A stretch of DNA of 64,000 bases from Comamonadaceae bacterium (GCA_009996515.1 JAACZV010000020.1:1-64000), one strand, 5' to 3'; positions 1 to 10,440 are shown, counted from the first letter of the stretch. Made by a program: numbers and translations. The notes: generated from the sequence alone by a model not told the origin.

Positions 1-1873
1 GCAGCAGGCGGCGCATGATCTTGCCGGAGCGGGTCTTGGGCAGGTTGTCGCCGAAGCGGATGTCCTTGGGCTTGGCGATGGGGCCGATCTCCTTGGCCAC
101 ATGGTCGCGCAACTGCTTGGCGATGGCCTTGGCCTCCTCACCGCTGGGGCGGGGGCGCTTGAGCACGACGAAGGCGCAGATGGCCTCGCCGGTGGTGTCG
201 TCGGGGCGGCCCACCACGGCGGCTTCCGCCACCAGCTCGGTGCAGCCCACCAGTGCCGACTCGATCTCCATCGTGCCCATGCGGTGGCCCGACACGTTCA
301 GCACGTCGTCGATGCGGCCCGTGATCGTGAAGTAGCCCGTCTCGGCGTCGCGGATGGCGCCGTCGCCGGCCAGGTAGTAGCCCTTGAGCTCGGCCGGGTA
401 GTAGCTCTTCTTGAAGCGCTCGGGATCGCCGTAGATGGTGCGGATCATGCTCGGCCACGGCTTCTTGACGACCAGGATGCCGCCCTGGCCGTTGGGCACG
501 TCGTTGCCCATCTCGTCGACGATGGCGGCCGTGATGCCCGGGAAGGGCCGCGTGCAGGAGCCCGGCACCAGCGTCGTCACACCGGGCAGCGGCGTGATCA
601 TGTGGCCGCCCGTCTCGGTCTGCCAGAAGGTGTCGACGATGGGGCAGCGGCCGCCGCCCACATGCTGGTGGTACCACTCCCAGGCCGCCGGGTTGATGGG
701 CTCGCCCACCGAGCCCAGCAGGCGCAAGGACGACAGGTCGTAGTTCTTCGGATGCACGGCGGCATTGGTCTCGGCCGCCTTGATCAGCGAACGTATGGCC
801 GTGGGCGCCGTGTAGAAGATGGTGACCTTGTGCTTCTGGATCATCTGCCAGAAGCGGCCGGCGTCCGGATAGGTGGGCACGCCCTCGAAGACAATCTCGG
901 TGCCGCCCAGCGCCAGCGGGCCATAGGTGATGTAGCTGTGGCCGGTGACCCAGCCGATGTCGGCCGTGCACCAGAAGATGTCGTCGTCCTTCAGGTCGAA
1001 GGTCCACTTGGTGGTCAGCGCCGCATGCAGCAGATAGCCGCCGCTGCTGTGCTGCACACCCTTGGGCTTGCCGGTGGAACCCGAGGTGTAGAGCAGGAAC
1101 AGCGGATGCTCGGCCTCCACCCACTCGGGCGGGCAGTGGCTGGTCTCGGCGTCCATCAGGTCGTGCAGCCACAGGTCGCGGCCCTCGGTCCAGCCGATCT
1201 TGCCGCCGGTGCGCTGGTAGACGATGACGTCGCGCAGCGTCGGGCAGGAGCCGCCCTCCAGCGCCTCGTCGACGATGGCCTTCAGCGGCAAGGCCTTGCC
1301 GCCGCGCATCTGCTCGTCGGCGCAGATCAGTGCCACGGCGCCGGCGTCCTGCACGCGGTCGCGCAGCGACTGTGCCGAGAAGCCGCCGAACACGACGGAA
1401 TGCGTCGCGCCGATGCGGGCGCAGGCCTGCATGGCCACGACGCCCTCGACGGACATGGGCATGTAGATGACGACGCGGTCGCCCTTCTGGATGCCGCGCG
1501 CCTTCAGCGCGTTGGCGAGCTGGCTGGTCCGGGCCAGCAGTTCGGCATAGCTGACGTGGGTGACGGTGCCATCGTCGGCCTCGAAGATCAGCGCGGTCTT
1601 GCCGCCCTTGCCCGCCTCCACATGGCGGTCCAGGCAGTTGTAGGAAACGTTGAGCTTGCCGTCCTCGAACCACTTGAAGAAGGGCGCGTCGCTGTCGTTG
1701 AGCGTCTTCGTGAACGGCGTCTGCCAGCTCAGCAGCTCGCGGGCCAGGCGGGCCCAGTAGCCGGCGTAGTCTGCCTCGGCCTCGGCCACCAGCGCCGCAT
1801 AGCCGGCCTCGCCCTTCACATGGGCGTTGGCGAGCCACTCGGGGCTGGGCGGATAGGTGTTGGGCGTGCTCAT
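1..1873 (-). CDS. acs: Acetyl-CoA synthetase, C-terminus cut by window edge
   Basis: AMP-forming acetate:CoA ligase; it activates acetate to acetyl-AMP and then acetyl-CoA in the cytoplasm. About 624 residues are present; only the last few tens of residues lie beyond base 1. The phosphate-binding loop [11 protein letters not shown] is near residues 262-272, and the C-terminal motif [10 protein letters not shown] sits near 610-620; its lysine is the catalytic and acetylation-regulated residue of the family. The WQTETG substrate motif and the [10 protein letters not shown] hinge are also present. The ATG at 1873 is preceded by a good AGGAGA ribosome site, which fixes the start. It stands alone, divergent from the membrane protein at 1994. 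Identification is firm. Confidence 0.94.
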   Translation of the reverse strand, partial: MSTPNTYPPSPEWLANAHVKGEAGYAALVAEAEADYAGYWARLARELLSWQTPFTKTLNDSDAPFFKWFEDGKLNVSYNCLDRHVEAGKGGKTALIFEADDGTVTHVSYAELLARTSQLANALKARGIQKGDRVVIYMPMSVEGVVAMQACARIGATHSVVFGGFSAQSLRDRVQDAGAVALICADEQMRGGKALPLKAIVDEALEGGSCPTLRDVIVYQRTGGKIGWTEGRDLWLHDLMDAETSHCPPEWVEAEHPLFLLYTSGSTGKPKGVQHSSGGYLLHAALTTKWTFDLKDDDIFWCTADIGWVTGHSYITYGPLALGGTEIVFEGVPTYPDAGRFWQMIQKHKVTIFYTAPTAIRSLIKAAETNAAVHPKNYDLSSLRLLGSVGEPINPAAWEWYHQHVGGGRCPIVDTFWQTETGGHMITPLPGVTTLVPGSCTRPFPGITAAIVDEMGNDVPNGQGGILVVKKPWPSMIRTIYGDPERFKKSYYPAELKGYYLAGDGAIRDAETGYFTITGRIDDVLNVSGHRMGTMEIESALVGCTELVAEAAVVGRPDDTTGEAICAFVVLKRPRPSGEEAKAIAKQLRDHVAKEIGPIAKPKDIRFGDNLPKTRSGKIMRRLL

Positions 1874-1993
1874 GGGCTTGTCTCCTGGAATGACTGGCGC
1901 GGACTGTGCTTGTGACGACTGACGATGTCCTGACGACAGGACGTGCAGCTCGCCACCTAGAATTTCCCGCCATTGTTGCCCGACCACCCGTCC

Positions 1994-2593
1994 ATGCAAT
2001 CCGACCCCCAACTGCGCCCCCTGCCCCGCCTGATCTTTGCCAGCCGCTGGCTGCAACTGCCGCTGTACATCGGCCTCATCCTGGCCCAGGCCATCTACGT
2101 GTTCCAGTTCTGGACCGAGCTGCTGCACCTCATCGAGGCGGCATTTGGCGACAAACATGCGCTGGAGCTGCTGGTCAAGAGCATCGGCTACCGCGCCGAA
2201 GCCGTGCCGGAGAAGCTCAACGAGACCATCCTGATGCTGGTGGTGCTGGGCCTGATCGACGTGGTCATGATCTCCAACCTGCTGATCATGGTGATCGTGG
2301 GCGGCTACGAGACCTTTGTGTCGCGCATGAACCTCGAGCACCACCCCGACCAGCCGGAATGGCTGGGCCATGTGAACGCGTCGGTGCTGAAGGTGAAGCT
2401 GGGCCTGTCCATCATCGGCATCAGCTCCATCCACCTGCTGAAGACCTTCATCAACGCGGCCAACTACGACGAGAAGACGCTGATGTGGCAGACCATCATC
2501 CACATCACCTTCCTGCTGTCGGCCATGGCCATTGCCTACACCGACCGGCTGGTGGACCTGACCTCCCACGGGTCGCATTCCGGCAAGCACTGA
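1994..2593 (+). CDS. YqhA/TIGR00645-type inner membrane protein
   Basis: Integral membrane protein of 199 residues matching the UPF0114 (YqhA, TIGR00645) family, whose function is unknown. Hydrophobic segments are visible near residues 17-40, 72-100, 132-152 and 165-185. The loop after the second segment carries [10 protein letters not shown], typical of the family. Translation could begin 21 bases upstream at a TTG, but the ATG at 1994 gives the usual family N-terminus. The gene is followed directly by a strong hairpin terminator, so it is probably a single-gene unit. Confidence 0.8.
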   Translation: MQSDPQLRPLPRLIFASRWLQLPLYIGLILAQAIYVFQFWTELLHLIEAAFGDKHALELLVKSIGYRAEAVPEKLNETILMLVVLGLIDVVMISNLLIMVIVGGYETFVSRMNLEHHPDQPEWLGHVNASVLKVKLGLSIIGISSIHLLKTFINAANYDEKTLMWQTIIHITFLLSAMAIAYTDRLVDLTSHGSHSGKH

Positions 2594-2608
2594 GGCCCCC
2601 AAGACAAA

Positions 2609-2640
2609 CGCCCCGGCCGCATCGCGACCGGGGCGTTTTT
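2609..2640. terminator. Bidirectional rho-independent terminator
   Basis: An 8-bp stem, CGCCCCGG at 2609-2616 pairing with CCGGGGCG at 2628-2635, is followed by TTTTT on the plus strand. The minus strand reads CGTTTGTCTT after the same stem. It lies between convergent genes and can end transcription from both sides. Confidence 0.85.
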
Positions 2641-2674
2641 CATCCGGGTTGACGGTGGCAGCGCCACCGAGCAA

Positions 2675-3337
2675 TCACCCCAGAGGGTTCGCGCCGCGCC
2701 TGCGCGCCTGCGCGGCAGACAGCGCCGCCAGGGCCAGGCCCAGCAGCAGCAGGCTGGCCGGCTCCGGCACGGTGCCGGCCGCATCGAACAGGAAGTTGGG
2801 CCCGAAATAGGCGGGCAGCACGCCGCCTGTATTGCTGGTGGGATTCGCGAGCGCGCCGCCCACGGCGAACCGGGTCTCCATGAAGGAGATGTCCGCGGGC
2901 GTGGAGAACCCCGTCGCGTCCCCTGGGTAGATCAGCCCGTCGAGCAAATTGTTCCAGACCGCCCCGATGGTGTAGGTCTGGCCGGCGGTCAGCGTCAGCG
3001 CGGTGATGCCCGAGTAGCGGAACTGCGCGGTCAGCGGATCGGCCGTACCCGCGCCGACGATGGTGGATGCCAGCAGCGTGCCGTCGCTGCTCCACAGGCC
3101 CACTTCATGGCGCTCGGCCAGGCCGTCCTGGTCGGCATCAAAGACGCCTAGCGCCATGATCGTGATGTCGCTGTTGACCGTGAAAGACCAGCCCAGCGTG
3201 AAAGGTCCGTTGCCCAAAGTCAGGCCGGTGGTGTTGGTGATCGAGATGGCAGGCGCTGCCACGGCCTGCAACGGAAGACAGATCGCCGCCACGGACACCG
3301 CGGCACCTGCCAGCCAATTCCTCATTGATCGCGTCAT
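2675..3337 (-). CDS. PEP-CTERM sorting-domain protein
   Basis: Predicted secreted protein of 220 residues handled by an exosortase. A signal peptide occupies about residues 1-31 (MTRSMRNWL start, then a hydrophobic run ending AVAAPA). The C-terminus has the full tripartite PEP-CTERM signal (TIGR02595 type): VPEPAS, a hydrophobic helix of about 15 residues, then ARRR. The middle is serine/threonine/glycine-rich, resembles beta-sandwich PEP-CTERM proteins, and has no recognised catalytic motif. The ATG at 3337 has a strong AGGAGGG ribosome site, so the longer upstream frame is not used. A sigma-54 promoter and a distal dyad lie upstream. The processing exosortase must be encoded elsewhere. Confidence 0.82.
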   Translation of the reverse strand: MTRSMRNWLAGAAVSVAAICLPLQAVAAPAISITNTTGLTLGNGPFTLGWSFTVNSDITIMALGVFDADQDGLAERHEVGLWSSDGTLLASTIVGAGTADPLTAQFRYSGITALTLTAGQTYTIGAVWNNLLDGLIYPGDATGFSTPADISFMETRFAVGGALANPTSNTGGVLPAYFGPNFLFDAAGTVPEPASLLLLGLALAALSAAQARRRGANPLG

Positions 3338-3375
3338 GACGAGCCCTCCTGGGAACATTCCCGGGGGCGTCCGAA

Positions 3376-3390
3376 GCAAAGTTCGGTCCA
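3376..3390 (-). promoter_or_regulatory. Sigma-54 promoter of the PEP-CTERM gene at 2675-3337
   Basis: Minus strand reads TGGACCGAACTTTGC, with GG (-24) and GC (-12) in the exact sigma-54 spacing and a perfect TTGC -12 box. Transcription would start near 3364, leaving a leader of about 27 bases before the ATG at 3337. Compare the matching element at 51034-51048. Confidence 0.72.
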
Positions 3391-3442
3391 GAACAACAAG
3401 CCGTTGATGCAAAAGGAGTTTTTCCGCAAGCCAGGACGGCCA

Positions 3443-3459
3443 TGTCAGAAAAACCGACA
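3443..3459 (-). promoter_or_regulatory. Candidate PrsR upstream activator site
   Basis: Minus strand reads TGTCGGTTTTTCTGACA, an imperfect dyad TGTC-N9-GACA centred about 62 bp upstream of the -24 element. The same TGTCG-N7-TGACA pattern occurs upstream of the other sigma-54 PEP-CTERM promoter at 51122-51138. Binding by PrsR is inferred from position and sharing; it has not been shown. Confidence 0.55.
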
Positions 3460-3470
3460 GTCATAACGCG

Positions 3471-4856
3471 TTAGCGCCCCACCATCCGCCCCGGCACCAC
3501 CCAGGCGTCGAACTGCTGGGCCGTCACATGGCCCAGCGCCAGCGCGGCCTCTCGCAGGCTGCTGCCGTCCTTGTGCGCCTTCTTGGCGATCTCGGCGGCC
3601 TTGTCGTAGCCGATGTGGGTGTTGAGCGCCGTGACCAGCATCAGCGAGCGCTGCACCAGCTCGGCGATGCGCGCCTCGTCGGGCTCTATGCCCACGGCGC
3701 AGTGGCGGTTGAAGCTGGCCATGCCATCGCCCAGCAGGCGCACGCTCTGCAGGAAGTTGTGGATGACCATGGGGCGGAACACGTTGAGCTCGAAATTTCC
3801 CGACGCGCCGCCGATGTTGATGGCCACGTCGTTGCCCATCACCTGGGCGGCCAGCATGGTCATCGCCTCGCTCTGCGTCGGGTTGACCTTGCCCGGCATG
3901 ATGGAGGAGCCCGGCTCGTTCTCCGGGATGCGGATCTCGCCGAGGCCGCTGCGCGGACCGCTGGCCAGCCAGCGCACGTCGTTGGCGATCTTGTTCATGC
4001 TGGCGGCCAGCGTCTTCAGCGCGCCGTGGGCATGGACCAGCGCGTCGCAGGCCGCCATGGCCTCGAACTTGTTGGGCGCCGTGACGAACGGTTGGCCGGT
4101 CTGACGCGCCAGCTCCGCGGCGACCTGCTCGGCGTAGCCCTTGGGCGCATTCAAGCCCGTCCCCACCGCCGTGCCGCCCAGCGCCAGCTCGTGCAGATGC
4201 GGCAGCGCCGCCAGCAGGTGGCGCTCGCCCTGCGCCAGCTGCGCCACCCAGCCGGAGATCTCCTGCCCCAGCGTCAGCGGCGTCGCGTCCTGCAGATGGG
4301 TGCGGCCGATCTTGACGATGTCGTCATAGGCCTCGGCCTTCTGCCGCAGCGTCTCCCGCAAGGCGCGCAGCGGCGGCAGCAGGCGCTCCTGCAGCGCCTG
4401 CACGGCCGCCACATGCATGGCGGTGGGAAAGACGTCGTTGCTGCTCTGACTGCGGTTCACGTCGTCGTTGGGGTGCACGAGGCGCCCTTCCCCGCGCCGG
4501 CCGCCCAGCAGTTCGCTGGCCCGGTTGGCCAGCACCTCGTTGACGTTCATGTTGGTCTGCGTGCCCGAGCCCGTCTGCCAGACGACCAGCGGGAACTCAT
4601 CGGCGTGCAGGCCGCCGATGACCTCGTCGGCCGCGGCCACGATGGCGTCGGTCTTGCGCGCATCCTGCAGCCCCAGCGCATGGTTGACGACGGCGGACGC
4701 GCGCTTCACCCGCGCCAGCGCGCGGATCAGCTCGGGCGCCTGACGCTCGCCGGAGATGTCGAAGTTCTGCAGCGAGCGCTGCGTCTGCGCCCCCCACAGT
4801 CGGTCGGCCGGCACCTCGATGGGGCCGAAGCTGTCGCGCTCAATGCGGGTGTTCAT
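3471..4856 (-). CDS. fumC: Class II fumarate hydratase
   Basis: Iron-independent fumarase of the TCA cycle, 461 residues, as usual for the family. The superfamily signature [11 protein letters not shown] is at about 316-326, the substrate-site segment [10 protein letters not shown] at 95-104, and the catalytic-region [10 protein letters not shown] near 184-193. The ATG at 4856 is preceded by AGGAGACCCCTTG; a TTG one codon earlier is less likely. It is transcribed away from a second, oxygen-sensitive fumarase starting at 4943, so the strain encodes both enzyme classes side by side. Confidence 0.96.
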   Translation of the reverse strand: MNTRIERDSFGPIEVPADRLWGAQTQRSLQNFDISGERQAPELIRALARVKRASAVVNHALGLQDARKTDAIVAAADEVIGGLHADEFPLVVWQTGSGTQTNMNVNEVLANRASELLGGRRGEGRLVHPNDDVNRSQSSNDVFPTAMHVAAVQALQERLLPPLRALRETLRQKAEAYDDIVKIGRTHLQDATPLTLGQEISGWVAQLAQGERHLLAALPHLHELALGGTAVGTGLNAPKGYAEQVAAELARQTGQPFVTAPNKFEAMAACDALVHAHGALKTLAASMNKIANDVRWLASGPRSGLGEIRIPENEPGSSIMPGKVNPTQSEAMTMLAAQVMGNDVAINIGGASGNFELNVFRPMVIHNFLQSVRLLGDGMASFNRHCAVGIEPDEARIAELVQRSLMLVTALNTHIGYDKAAEIAKKAHKDGSSLREAALALGHVTAQQFDAWVVPGRMVGR

Positions 4857-4942
4857 CAAGGGGTCTCCTGAGGGCTGTCAGCAGCATAGTGGCCCTGGCG
4901 CCGGATAATCCCGGCCGCAGTCCATCCTCACCCGACTCCGCC

Positions 4943-6484
4943 ATGACCGTCACGATCCGCCAGCAAGACCTCATCGACAGCGTTGCTGCCGCTCTGCAGT
5001 ACATCTCGTACTACCACCCGGCCGACTACATCGCCCACCTGGCCCGCGCCTATGAGAGCGAGGCTTCGCCGGCGGCCAAGGACGCCATCGCGCAGATCCT
5101 CACCAACAGCCGCATGTGCGCCGAGGGCCGCCGCCCGATCTGCCAGGACACCGGCATCGTCAACGTGTTCCTGAAGATAGGCATGGACGTGCGCTGGGAA
5201 GGCTTCAGCGGCAGCATCGAGGACGCCATCAACGAGGGCGTGCGCCAGGGCTATCTGAACCCCGACAACAAGCTGCGCGCCAGCGTGCTGGACGACCCCA
5301 TCTTTGCGCGCAAGAACACCAAGGACAACACGCCCGCCGTCGTGCAGATGGAGGTGGTGCCCGGCAACACCGTGGACGTCATCGTCGCGGCCAAGGGCGG
5401 CGGCTCGGAGAACAAGAGCAAGGTCTACATGCTCAACCCCAGCGACGACATCGTCGACTGGGTGCTCAAGACCGTGCCGACCATGGGCGCCGGCTGGTGC
5501 CCGCCCGGCATGCTGGGCATAGGCGTGGGCGGCACGGCCGAGAAGGCCGCGCTGCTGGCCAAGCAGGCGCTGATGGAAGACATCGACATGTACGAGCTGC
5601 TGCAGCGCGGCCCGCAGAACAAGCTCGAGGAGCTGCGCATCGAGCTCTACCAGAAGGTCAACGCCCTCGGCATAGGCGCCCAAGGCCTGGGCGGTCTGAC
5701 GACGGTGCTCGACGTGAAGATCAAGACCTTCCCGACGCACGCGGCCAGCAAGCCCATCGCGATGATCCCGAACTGCGCGGCCACCCGTCACGCCCACTTC
5801 GTGCTGGACGGCAGCGGCCCCAGCTACCTGGAGGCCCCGAGCCTGGACCTGTGGCCCGACGTGCACTGGGCGCCCGACTACAACAAGAGCAAGCGCGTCG
5901 ACCTGAACACGCTGACGCCGGCCGAGGTCGCCAGCTGGAAGCCCGGCGACACGCTGCTGCTGAACGGCAAGATGCTGACCGGCCGCGACGCCGCGCACAA
6001 GCGCATCCAGGACATGCTGGCCAAGGGCGAACAACTGCCGGTGGACTTCACCAACCGCGTCATCTACTACGTGGGCCCGGTCGACCCGGTGCGCGACGAG
6101 GTGGTGGGCCCGGCCGGCCCGACGACGGCCACGCGCATGGACAAGTTCACCGACATGATGCTGGCCAAGACCGGCCTCATCGCGATGGTGGGCAAGGCCG
6201 AGCGCGGCCCCGTGGCCATCGAGTCCATCAAGAACCACAAGAGCGCCTACCTGATGGCGGTCGGCGGTGCGGCCTACCTGGTCAGCAAGGCCATCAAGGG
6301 CGCCAAGGTGGTCGGCTTCGCGGACCTGGGCATGGAGGCCATCTACGAGTTCGACGTGGTGGACATGCCGGTCACGGTGGCCGTGGACGCCAGCGGCACC
6401 AGCGCCCACATCACGGGCCCGGCCGACTGGAAACAGCGCATCGCCTCGGGCAAGCCGCTGGGCATCCCGGTCGCGGCAGGCTGA
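4943..6484 (+). CDS. fumA: Class I (iron-sulfur) fumarate hydratase
   Basis: Single-chain [4Fe-4S] fumarase, 513 residues, with the alpha and beta domains fused as in E. coli FumA/FumB. Candidate cluster cysteines are C67 (PICQDTG), C186 (GWCPPGM) and C278 (IPNCAATRH). The beta-domain segment GPTTATRMDK is present near 395-405. The ATG at 4943 is chosen because the family begins with a short polar segment; an upstream in-frame ATG would add 18 unrelated residues. It reads in the same direction as the dehydrogenase that follows 11 bases later and may share its transcript. Confidence 0.94.
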   Translation: MTVTIRQQDLIDSVAAALQYISYYHPADYIAHLARAYESEASPAAKDAIAQILTNSRMCAEGRRPICQDTGIVNVFLKIGMDVRWEGFSGSIEDAINEGVRQGYLNPDNKLRASVLDDPIFARKNTKDNTPAVVQMEVVPGNTVDVIVAAKGGGSENKSKVYMLNPSDDIVDWVLKTVPTMGAGWCPPGMLGIGVGGTAEKAALLAKQALMEDIDMYELLQRGPQNKLEELRIELYQKVNALGIGAQGLGGLTTVLDVKIKTFPTHAASKPIAMIPNCAATRHAHFVLDGSGPSYLEAPSLDLWPDVHWAPDYNKSKRVDLNTLTPAEVASWKPGDTLLLNGKMLTGRDAAHKRIQDMLAKGEQLPVDFTNRVIYYVGPVDPVRDEVVGPAGPTTATRMDKFTDMMLAKTGLIAMVGKAERGPVAIESIKNHKSAYLMAVGGAAYLVSKAIKGAKVVGFADLGMEAIYEFDVVDMPVTVAVDASGTSAHITGPADWKQRIASGKPLGIPVAAG

Positions 6485-6495
6485 GGCAGCGGACC

Positions 6496-7509
6496 ATGGC
6501 CCCCATCCGCGCCTACGCCGCCCACGCCGCCGGCGGCCCGCTGCAGCCCTTCGACTTCGACCCCGGCGCGCTGGGCGACGAGGACGTCGAGATCACGGTG
6601 GAGCATTGCGGCATCTGCCACTCCGATCTCGCCATGATCGACAGCGAGTGGTTCCCGGCCAGCTACCCCGTCGTGCCCGGCCATGAGGTGGTGGGCCGCA
6701 TCACGGCGCTGGGGCCGCGCGCCAAGGGCCGACAGCTCGGCCAGCGCGTGGGCGTGGGCTGGCACAGCAGCAGCTGCACGCATTGCAACTTCTGCCTGGG
6801 TGGCGAGCAACACCTGTGCGGCCAGCGCCAGCCGACGCTGATCGGCCGCCATGGCGGCTTCGCCGACCGGCTGCGCGCGCACTGGAGCTGGGCCATCCCG
6901 CTGCCCGACGCGCTGGACCCCGCCGCGGCCGGCCCGCTGATGTGCGGCGGTGGCACGGTCTTCCTGCCCTTCGTGCTGCACGCCATCAAGCCCACCGACC
7001 GCGTCGGCGTGGTCGGCATCGGCGGCCTGGGCCACCTGGCGGTGAAGTTCGCGCGCGCCTGGGGCTGCGAGGTGACGGCGTTCACATCGTCGGCGTCCAA
7101 GCGCGAGGAGGCGCTGGCGCTGGGTGCGCACAAGACCGTGTCCAGCGTCGACAAGGCCGAGCTGAAGGCCGCCGCCGGCAGCCTGGACTTCCTGCTCATC
7201 ACCGTCGGCGCCGCGCTGAACTGGGACGCGCTGCTGGGCACGCTGGCGCCCAAGGGCCGCATGCACCTGGTGGGCGTGGTCACCGAGGCGATGGCGCTGA
7301 AGAGCGGCGGCCTGCTGAGCTGGCAAAAAAACCTGTCGGCCTCGCCCACGCCGCCGCCGTCGGTGCTGGCGACCATGCTGGAGTTCTCGGCCCGCCACCA
7401 GATCCTGCCGCAGGTGGAGCGCTTCCCGATGAGCCGCGTCAACGACGCGCTGGATCACCTGCGCTCGGGCAAGGCGCGCTACCGCGTCGTGCTGGACGCG
7501 GACTTCTGA
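6496..7509 (+). CDS. Zinc-dependent alcohol dehydrogenase, YahK/cinnamyl type
   Basis: Medium-chain dehydrogenase/reductase of 337 residues. Catalytic zinc ligands are C38 in CGICHSD, the GHE at 62-64 and a distal cysteine. Structural zinc is held by the C94, C97, C100, C108 spacing. The nucleotide-binding turn GIGGLGHLAVKFA lies near 172-184, followed by SSASKREEA, a serine-rich loop that in this family favours NADP(H). Substrate is probably an aldehyde, but it cannot be named from sequence. The ATG at 6496 follows the fumarase stop by 11 bases; the gene ends directly against the convergent chemoreceptor gene with no spacer. Confidence 0.88.
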   Translation: MAPIRAYAAHAAGGPLQPFDFDPGALGDEDVEITVEHCGICHSDLAMIDSEWFPASYPVVPGHEVVGRITALGPRAKGRQLGQRVGVGWHSSSCTHCNFCLGGEQHLCGQRQPTLIGRHGGFADRLRAHWSWAIPLPDALDPAAAGPLMCGGGTVFLPFVLHAIKPTDRVGVVGIGGLGHLAVKFARAWGCEVTAFTSSASKREEALALGAHKTVSSVDKAELKAAAGSLDFLLITVGAALNWDALLGTLAPKGRMHLVGVVTEAMALKSGGLLSWQKNLSASPTPPPSVLATMLEFSARHQILPQVERFPMSRVNDALDHLRSGKARYRVVLDADF

Positions 7510-9036
7510 TCAGCGCACCCGGAACACGCCCACCAGCCCCTCCAGCCGCGCGGCCTGTTCGTTCAGGCTCATCGCGGCGGCGGTGCTTTCCTCCACCAGC
7601 GCGGCGTTCTGCTGCGTCACCTCGTCCAGCCGGCCCATGGCCTCGCTGACCTGGCCGATGCCGCCGCTCTGCTCGCGGGTGGCCGTGGAGATCTCGCCGA
7701 TCAGCGTGCTGACGCGCTGCACCTGGCTGACCAGCTCGGCCATGGTCTGGCCGGCCTGCTCCACCTGCTGGCTGCCGCCGGAGATCTTCTCGATGTTCTC
7801 GGCGATCAGCTGCTTGATCTCGCGCGCCGCCTCGGCGCAGCGCTGGGCCAGCGAACGCACCTCGCCGGCGACGACGGCAAAGCCGCGCCCCTGCTCGCCC
7901 GCGCGCGCCGCCTCGACGGCCGCGTTCAGCGCCAGGATGTTGGTCTGGAAGGCGATGCCGTCGATGACCGACGTGATGTCGGCGATCTTGCGGCCCTGGC
8001 CGCTGATGGCGTCCATGGTCTGCACCACCTGCTGCACCACCTTGCCGCCGTCGGTCGCCAGGCTGCTGGCCTGGCGCGCCAGCTGATTGGCCTCGGCGGC
8101 CGTGTCGGCGTTCTGCCGCACGGTGGAGGCCAGCTGCTCCATGGACGCCGCCGTCTCCTGCAGGCTGCCGGCCTGGCGCTCGGTGCGGTTGGACAGGTCC
8201 TGGTTGCCGGCCGCGATCTCGCCGGTGGCGCCGCTGATGGCCTGGGCGCTCTGGCTCACATCGGCCACCAGCGCGCGCAGCGACTGCTGCGTGCGCGCCA
8301 GCGCCGACATCATGCTGTGCTGGTCGCCCGGCGCCACCGGCGCCTCGGCCACCAGGTCGCCCTCGGCCACGCGTTGCAACACGGCGCGCGCCACGGCCGG
8401 GTCCCCGCCCAGCTCACGGCGCAGCACGGCACGCAGCTGCTGCAGCAGCACGGCACACACCACCAGGCAGACCAGCACCACGCCCAACACCCACCCACGA
8501 GCCTTGCTCATGGCCGCGCTGGCCTCGGTGCGCGCCCGCTCCTTGTCGGCCACGGTGACCTTCTTGAGCTCCAGCAGCGCGCCTCTGAGCTCGCGCCAGG
8601 CCGGCGTTTCCTGCTTGTTGATCAGCTGGATGGCCGCCGCCGTGTCCTGCGCCGCCAGCTTGACGGCCTCGGCCTGCACCTGGGCCAGCCTGGTGCGCAT
8701 GCCGACCATGGCCTGGAGCTGCTGGAGTTCGGGCGAATCCGCCGCTGCGGCCGCCGCCGCACGGGCCGCCACGTCGTAGTCGCGCCCCGCGTTCTCCAGG
8801 TTCTCGTAGGCCTTCTTGTTGGCCGGATCCAGCACCACGTTGCGCAGCGCCTGCCCCATCTGCAGGCCCTGCGCGTACATCTCGCCCACCTGGCTGGCCA
8901 GCGCGTCCTGCTTGCGGAAATACTCGCCCAGCCGCGACTCCATGCTGGACGTGCCCACCAGCACGAACAAGCCCAACGCCGCGACCAGCCCCGCAGGCAC
9001 CAGCTGCGTCAGCATCACTCTCTGCATGAATCCCAT
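7510..9036 (-). CDS. Methyl-accepting chemotaxis protein
   Basis: Transmembrane chemoreceptor of 508 residues. A first membrane helix near residues 8-29 is followed by an all-helical periplasmic domain of the four-helix-bundle type to about 190, a second helix ([18 protein letters not shown]), a HAMP linker, and a long coiled-coil signalling domain. The signalling hairpin tip carries [20 protein letters not shown], the invariant CheA/CheW contact region. No chemotaxis operon lies nearby, so it is an orphan receptor; ligand unknown. The ATG at 9036 has a GGGAGACAGGC ribosome site; a longer upstream reading would add a basic non-conserved stretch. Confidence 0.92.
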   Translation of the reverse strand: MGFMQRVMLTQLVPAGLVAALGLFVLVGTSSMESRLGEYFRKQDALASQVGEMYAQGLQMGQALRNVVLDPANKKAYENLENAGRDYDVAARAAAAAAADSPELQQLQAMVGMRTRLAQVQAEAVKLAAQDTAAAIQLINKQETPAWRELRGALLELKKVTVADKERARTEASAAMSKARGWVLGVVLVCLVVCAVLLQQLRAVLRRELGGDPAVARAVLQRVAEGDLVAEAPVAPGDQHSMMSALARTQQSLRALVADVSQSAQAISGATGEIAAGNQDLSNRTERQAGSLQETAASMEQLASTVRQNADTAAEANQLARQASSLATDGGKVVQQVVQTMDAISGQGRKIADITSVIDGIAFQTNILALNAAVEAARAGEQGRGFAVVAGEVRSLAQRCAEAAREIKQLIAENIEKISGGSQQVEQAGQTMAELVSQVQRVSTLIGEISTATREQSGGIGQVSEAMGRLDEVTQQNAALVEESTAAAMSLNEQAARLEGLVGVFRVR

Positions 9037-9138
9037 GCCTGTCTCCCTTGGTTCGCCCAAGGGGCGCATCCTAGGAGGCCTGGCGCTCACGCCGACGGCT
9101 CCGCGCCGCCGGCGCGGGAACATTTCACGGCATGCCGA

Positions 9139-10440
9139 TCAGGGCTGGGGCGACGCAGGCTGCGCGGCGCTGGCGGCGGCCTTGGGCTGATGCTGCACCT
9201 GCTGCGGGTAGGGAATGTCCACGCCCAGCTCCTTGAGCTTGCGCCAGATCGCCAGGTTCACGTTCGAGCGCACGCCGCCGGCGCCGTTCTCCGGGTCCAT
9301 GATCCAGAAGCCCACGGTCAGCTCGATGCCGTTGTCGGCGAAGGCGGTCAGCGTCGTGGACGGCGCGGGCTGCTGCAGCACGCGCGGCACGGCCGCCGCG
9401 GCCGCCTCCAGCTCGCGCATGACGAGCTCCACGTCGCAGCCGTAGTCCACCTGCACGACGGTGGACAGCGACACGCGCGGGTCGGCCAGCGAGGAGTTCT
9501 CCACGCGCTGCGTGATCAGCATCTCGTTGGGCACGATGGCCTCGCGGCCGCCCAGCGAGCGGATGACGGTGTAGCGCGTCGTGATGTCGGTCACGCGGCC
9601 CTCGAAGCCGTCCACCTTGACCATGTCGCCGATGCGCAGCGAGCGCTCGGCCAGGATGACGAAGCCTGACACATAGTTGGCCGCCAGCTTCTGCAGGCCG
9701 AAGCCCAGGCCCACGCCCAGCGCGCCGCCCAGCACGCCCAGCGCCGTCAGGTCGATGCCGGCCGTCGACAGCGCCACCAGCAGCCCGACGAACAGCAGCA
9801 GCGCGCGCACCGCGTTCGCGGCGATCTTGCGCATGGACATGTCCAGCGAATCGCGCTTGAGCAGCTGCGCCTCGATGGCCGACGACAGCCACAAGGCCAG
9901 CAGCAGCACGACGATGGCGGTCAGCCCGCCCTCGATGAGATTGAGCAGCGTCAGCCGCACGGTGCCGAACTTCCAGCCGATGTCGTCCAGTGCGTCGAGG
10001 ATGATGGGCAGCAGGCCGGTCACCCACAGCGCGGCGCCCATCCAGATCAGCCAAGAGCCGATGCGCTCGATGGACTTGATGGGCCGGGAGTCCGGAAAGG
10101 CGCGGGCCAGCACGCGCGCCACCAGCCGGATGACCGCCAGCGACACCAGCAGCGGCAGCACCAGCTTGAACAGCGCCGGCGCCACGCCCCACAGCGGCAG
10201 CAGCCGCCGCGCCACGAAGGCCAGCGCCACGGCCAGCACCGGCAGCAGCGCACCGTCGATGACGCGCCGGCCGAACAGCACGCTCTGCGGCTGCCGCGGC
10301 GTGGCGCGGAACAGCAGCCAGCTGATCAGGCCGGCCAGCAGCAGACAGCCCAGCAGCAGCAGCCATTCGGCCAGCGCGGCGGCGCTGAAGGCGTGGGCCA
10401 GCAAGGCCCGGAGTTCGTTCAGGTTCAGAGGTTCATGCAT
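9139..10440 (-). CDS. MscS-family mechanosensitive channel
   Basis: Multi-helix channel protein of 433 residues. Several N-terminal hydrophobic helices precede the MscS core: a glycine/alanine-rich pore helix (LGGALGVGLGFGLQKLAANY) followed by the beta domain with GDMVKVDGFEGRVTDI and the VPNEMLITQ motif. The family opens under membrane tension and releases solutes in hypo-osmotic shock. Extra N-terminal helices make it longer than E. coli MscS (286 residues). An alternative start at 10479 would add 13 residues and bring it within 6 bases of the upstream gene; neither start has a clear ribosome site. Probably co-transcribed with the deacetylase-like gene. Confidence 0.88.
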   Translation of the reverse strand: MHEPLNLNELRALLAHAFSAAALAEWLLLLGCLLLAGLISWLLFRATPRQPQSVLFGRRVIDGALLPVLAVALAFVARRLLPLWGVAPALFKLVLPLLVSLAVIRLVARVLARAFPDSRPIKSIERIGSWLIWMGAALWVTGLLPIILDALDDIGWKFGTVRLTLLNLIEGGLTAIVVLLLALWLSSAIEAQLLKRDSLDMSMRKIAANAVRALLLFVGLLVALSTAGIDLTALGVLGGALGVGLGFGLQKLAANYVSGFVILAERSLRIGDMVKVDGFEGRVTDITTRYTVIRSLGGREAIVPNEMLITQRVENSSLADPRVSLSTVVQVDYGCDVELVMRELEAAAAAVPRVLQQPAPSTTLTAFADNGIELTVGFWIMDPENGAGGVRSNVNLAIWRKLKELGVDIPYPQQVQHQPKAAASAAQPASPQP

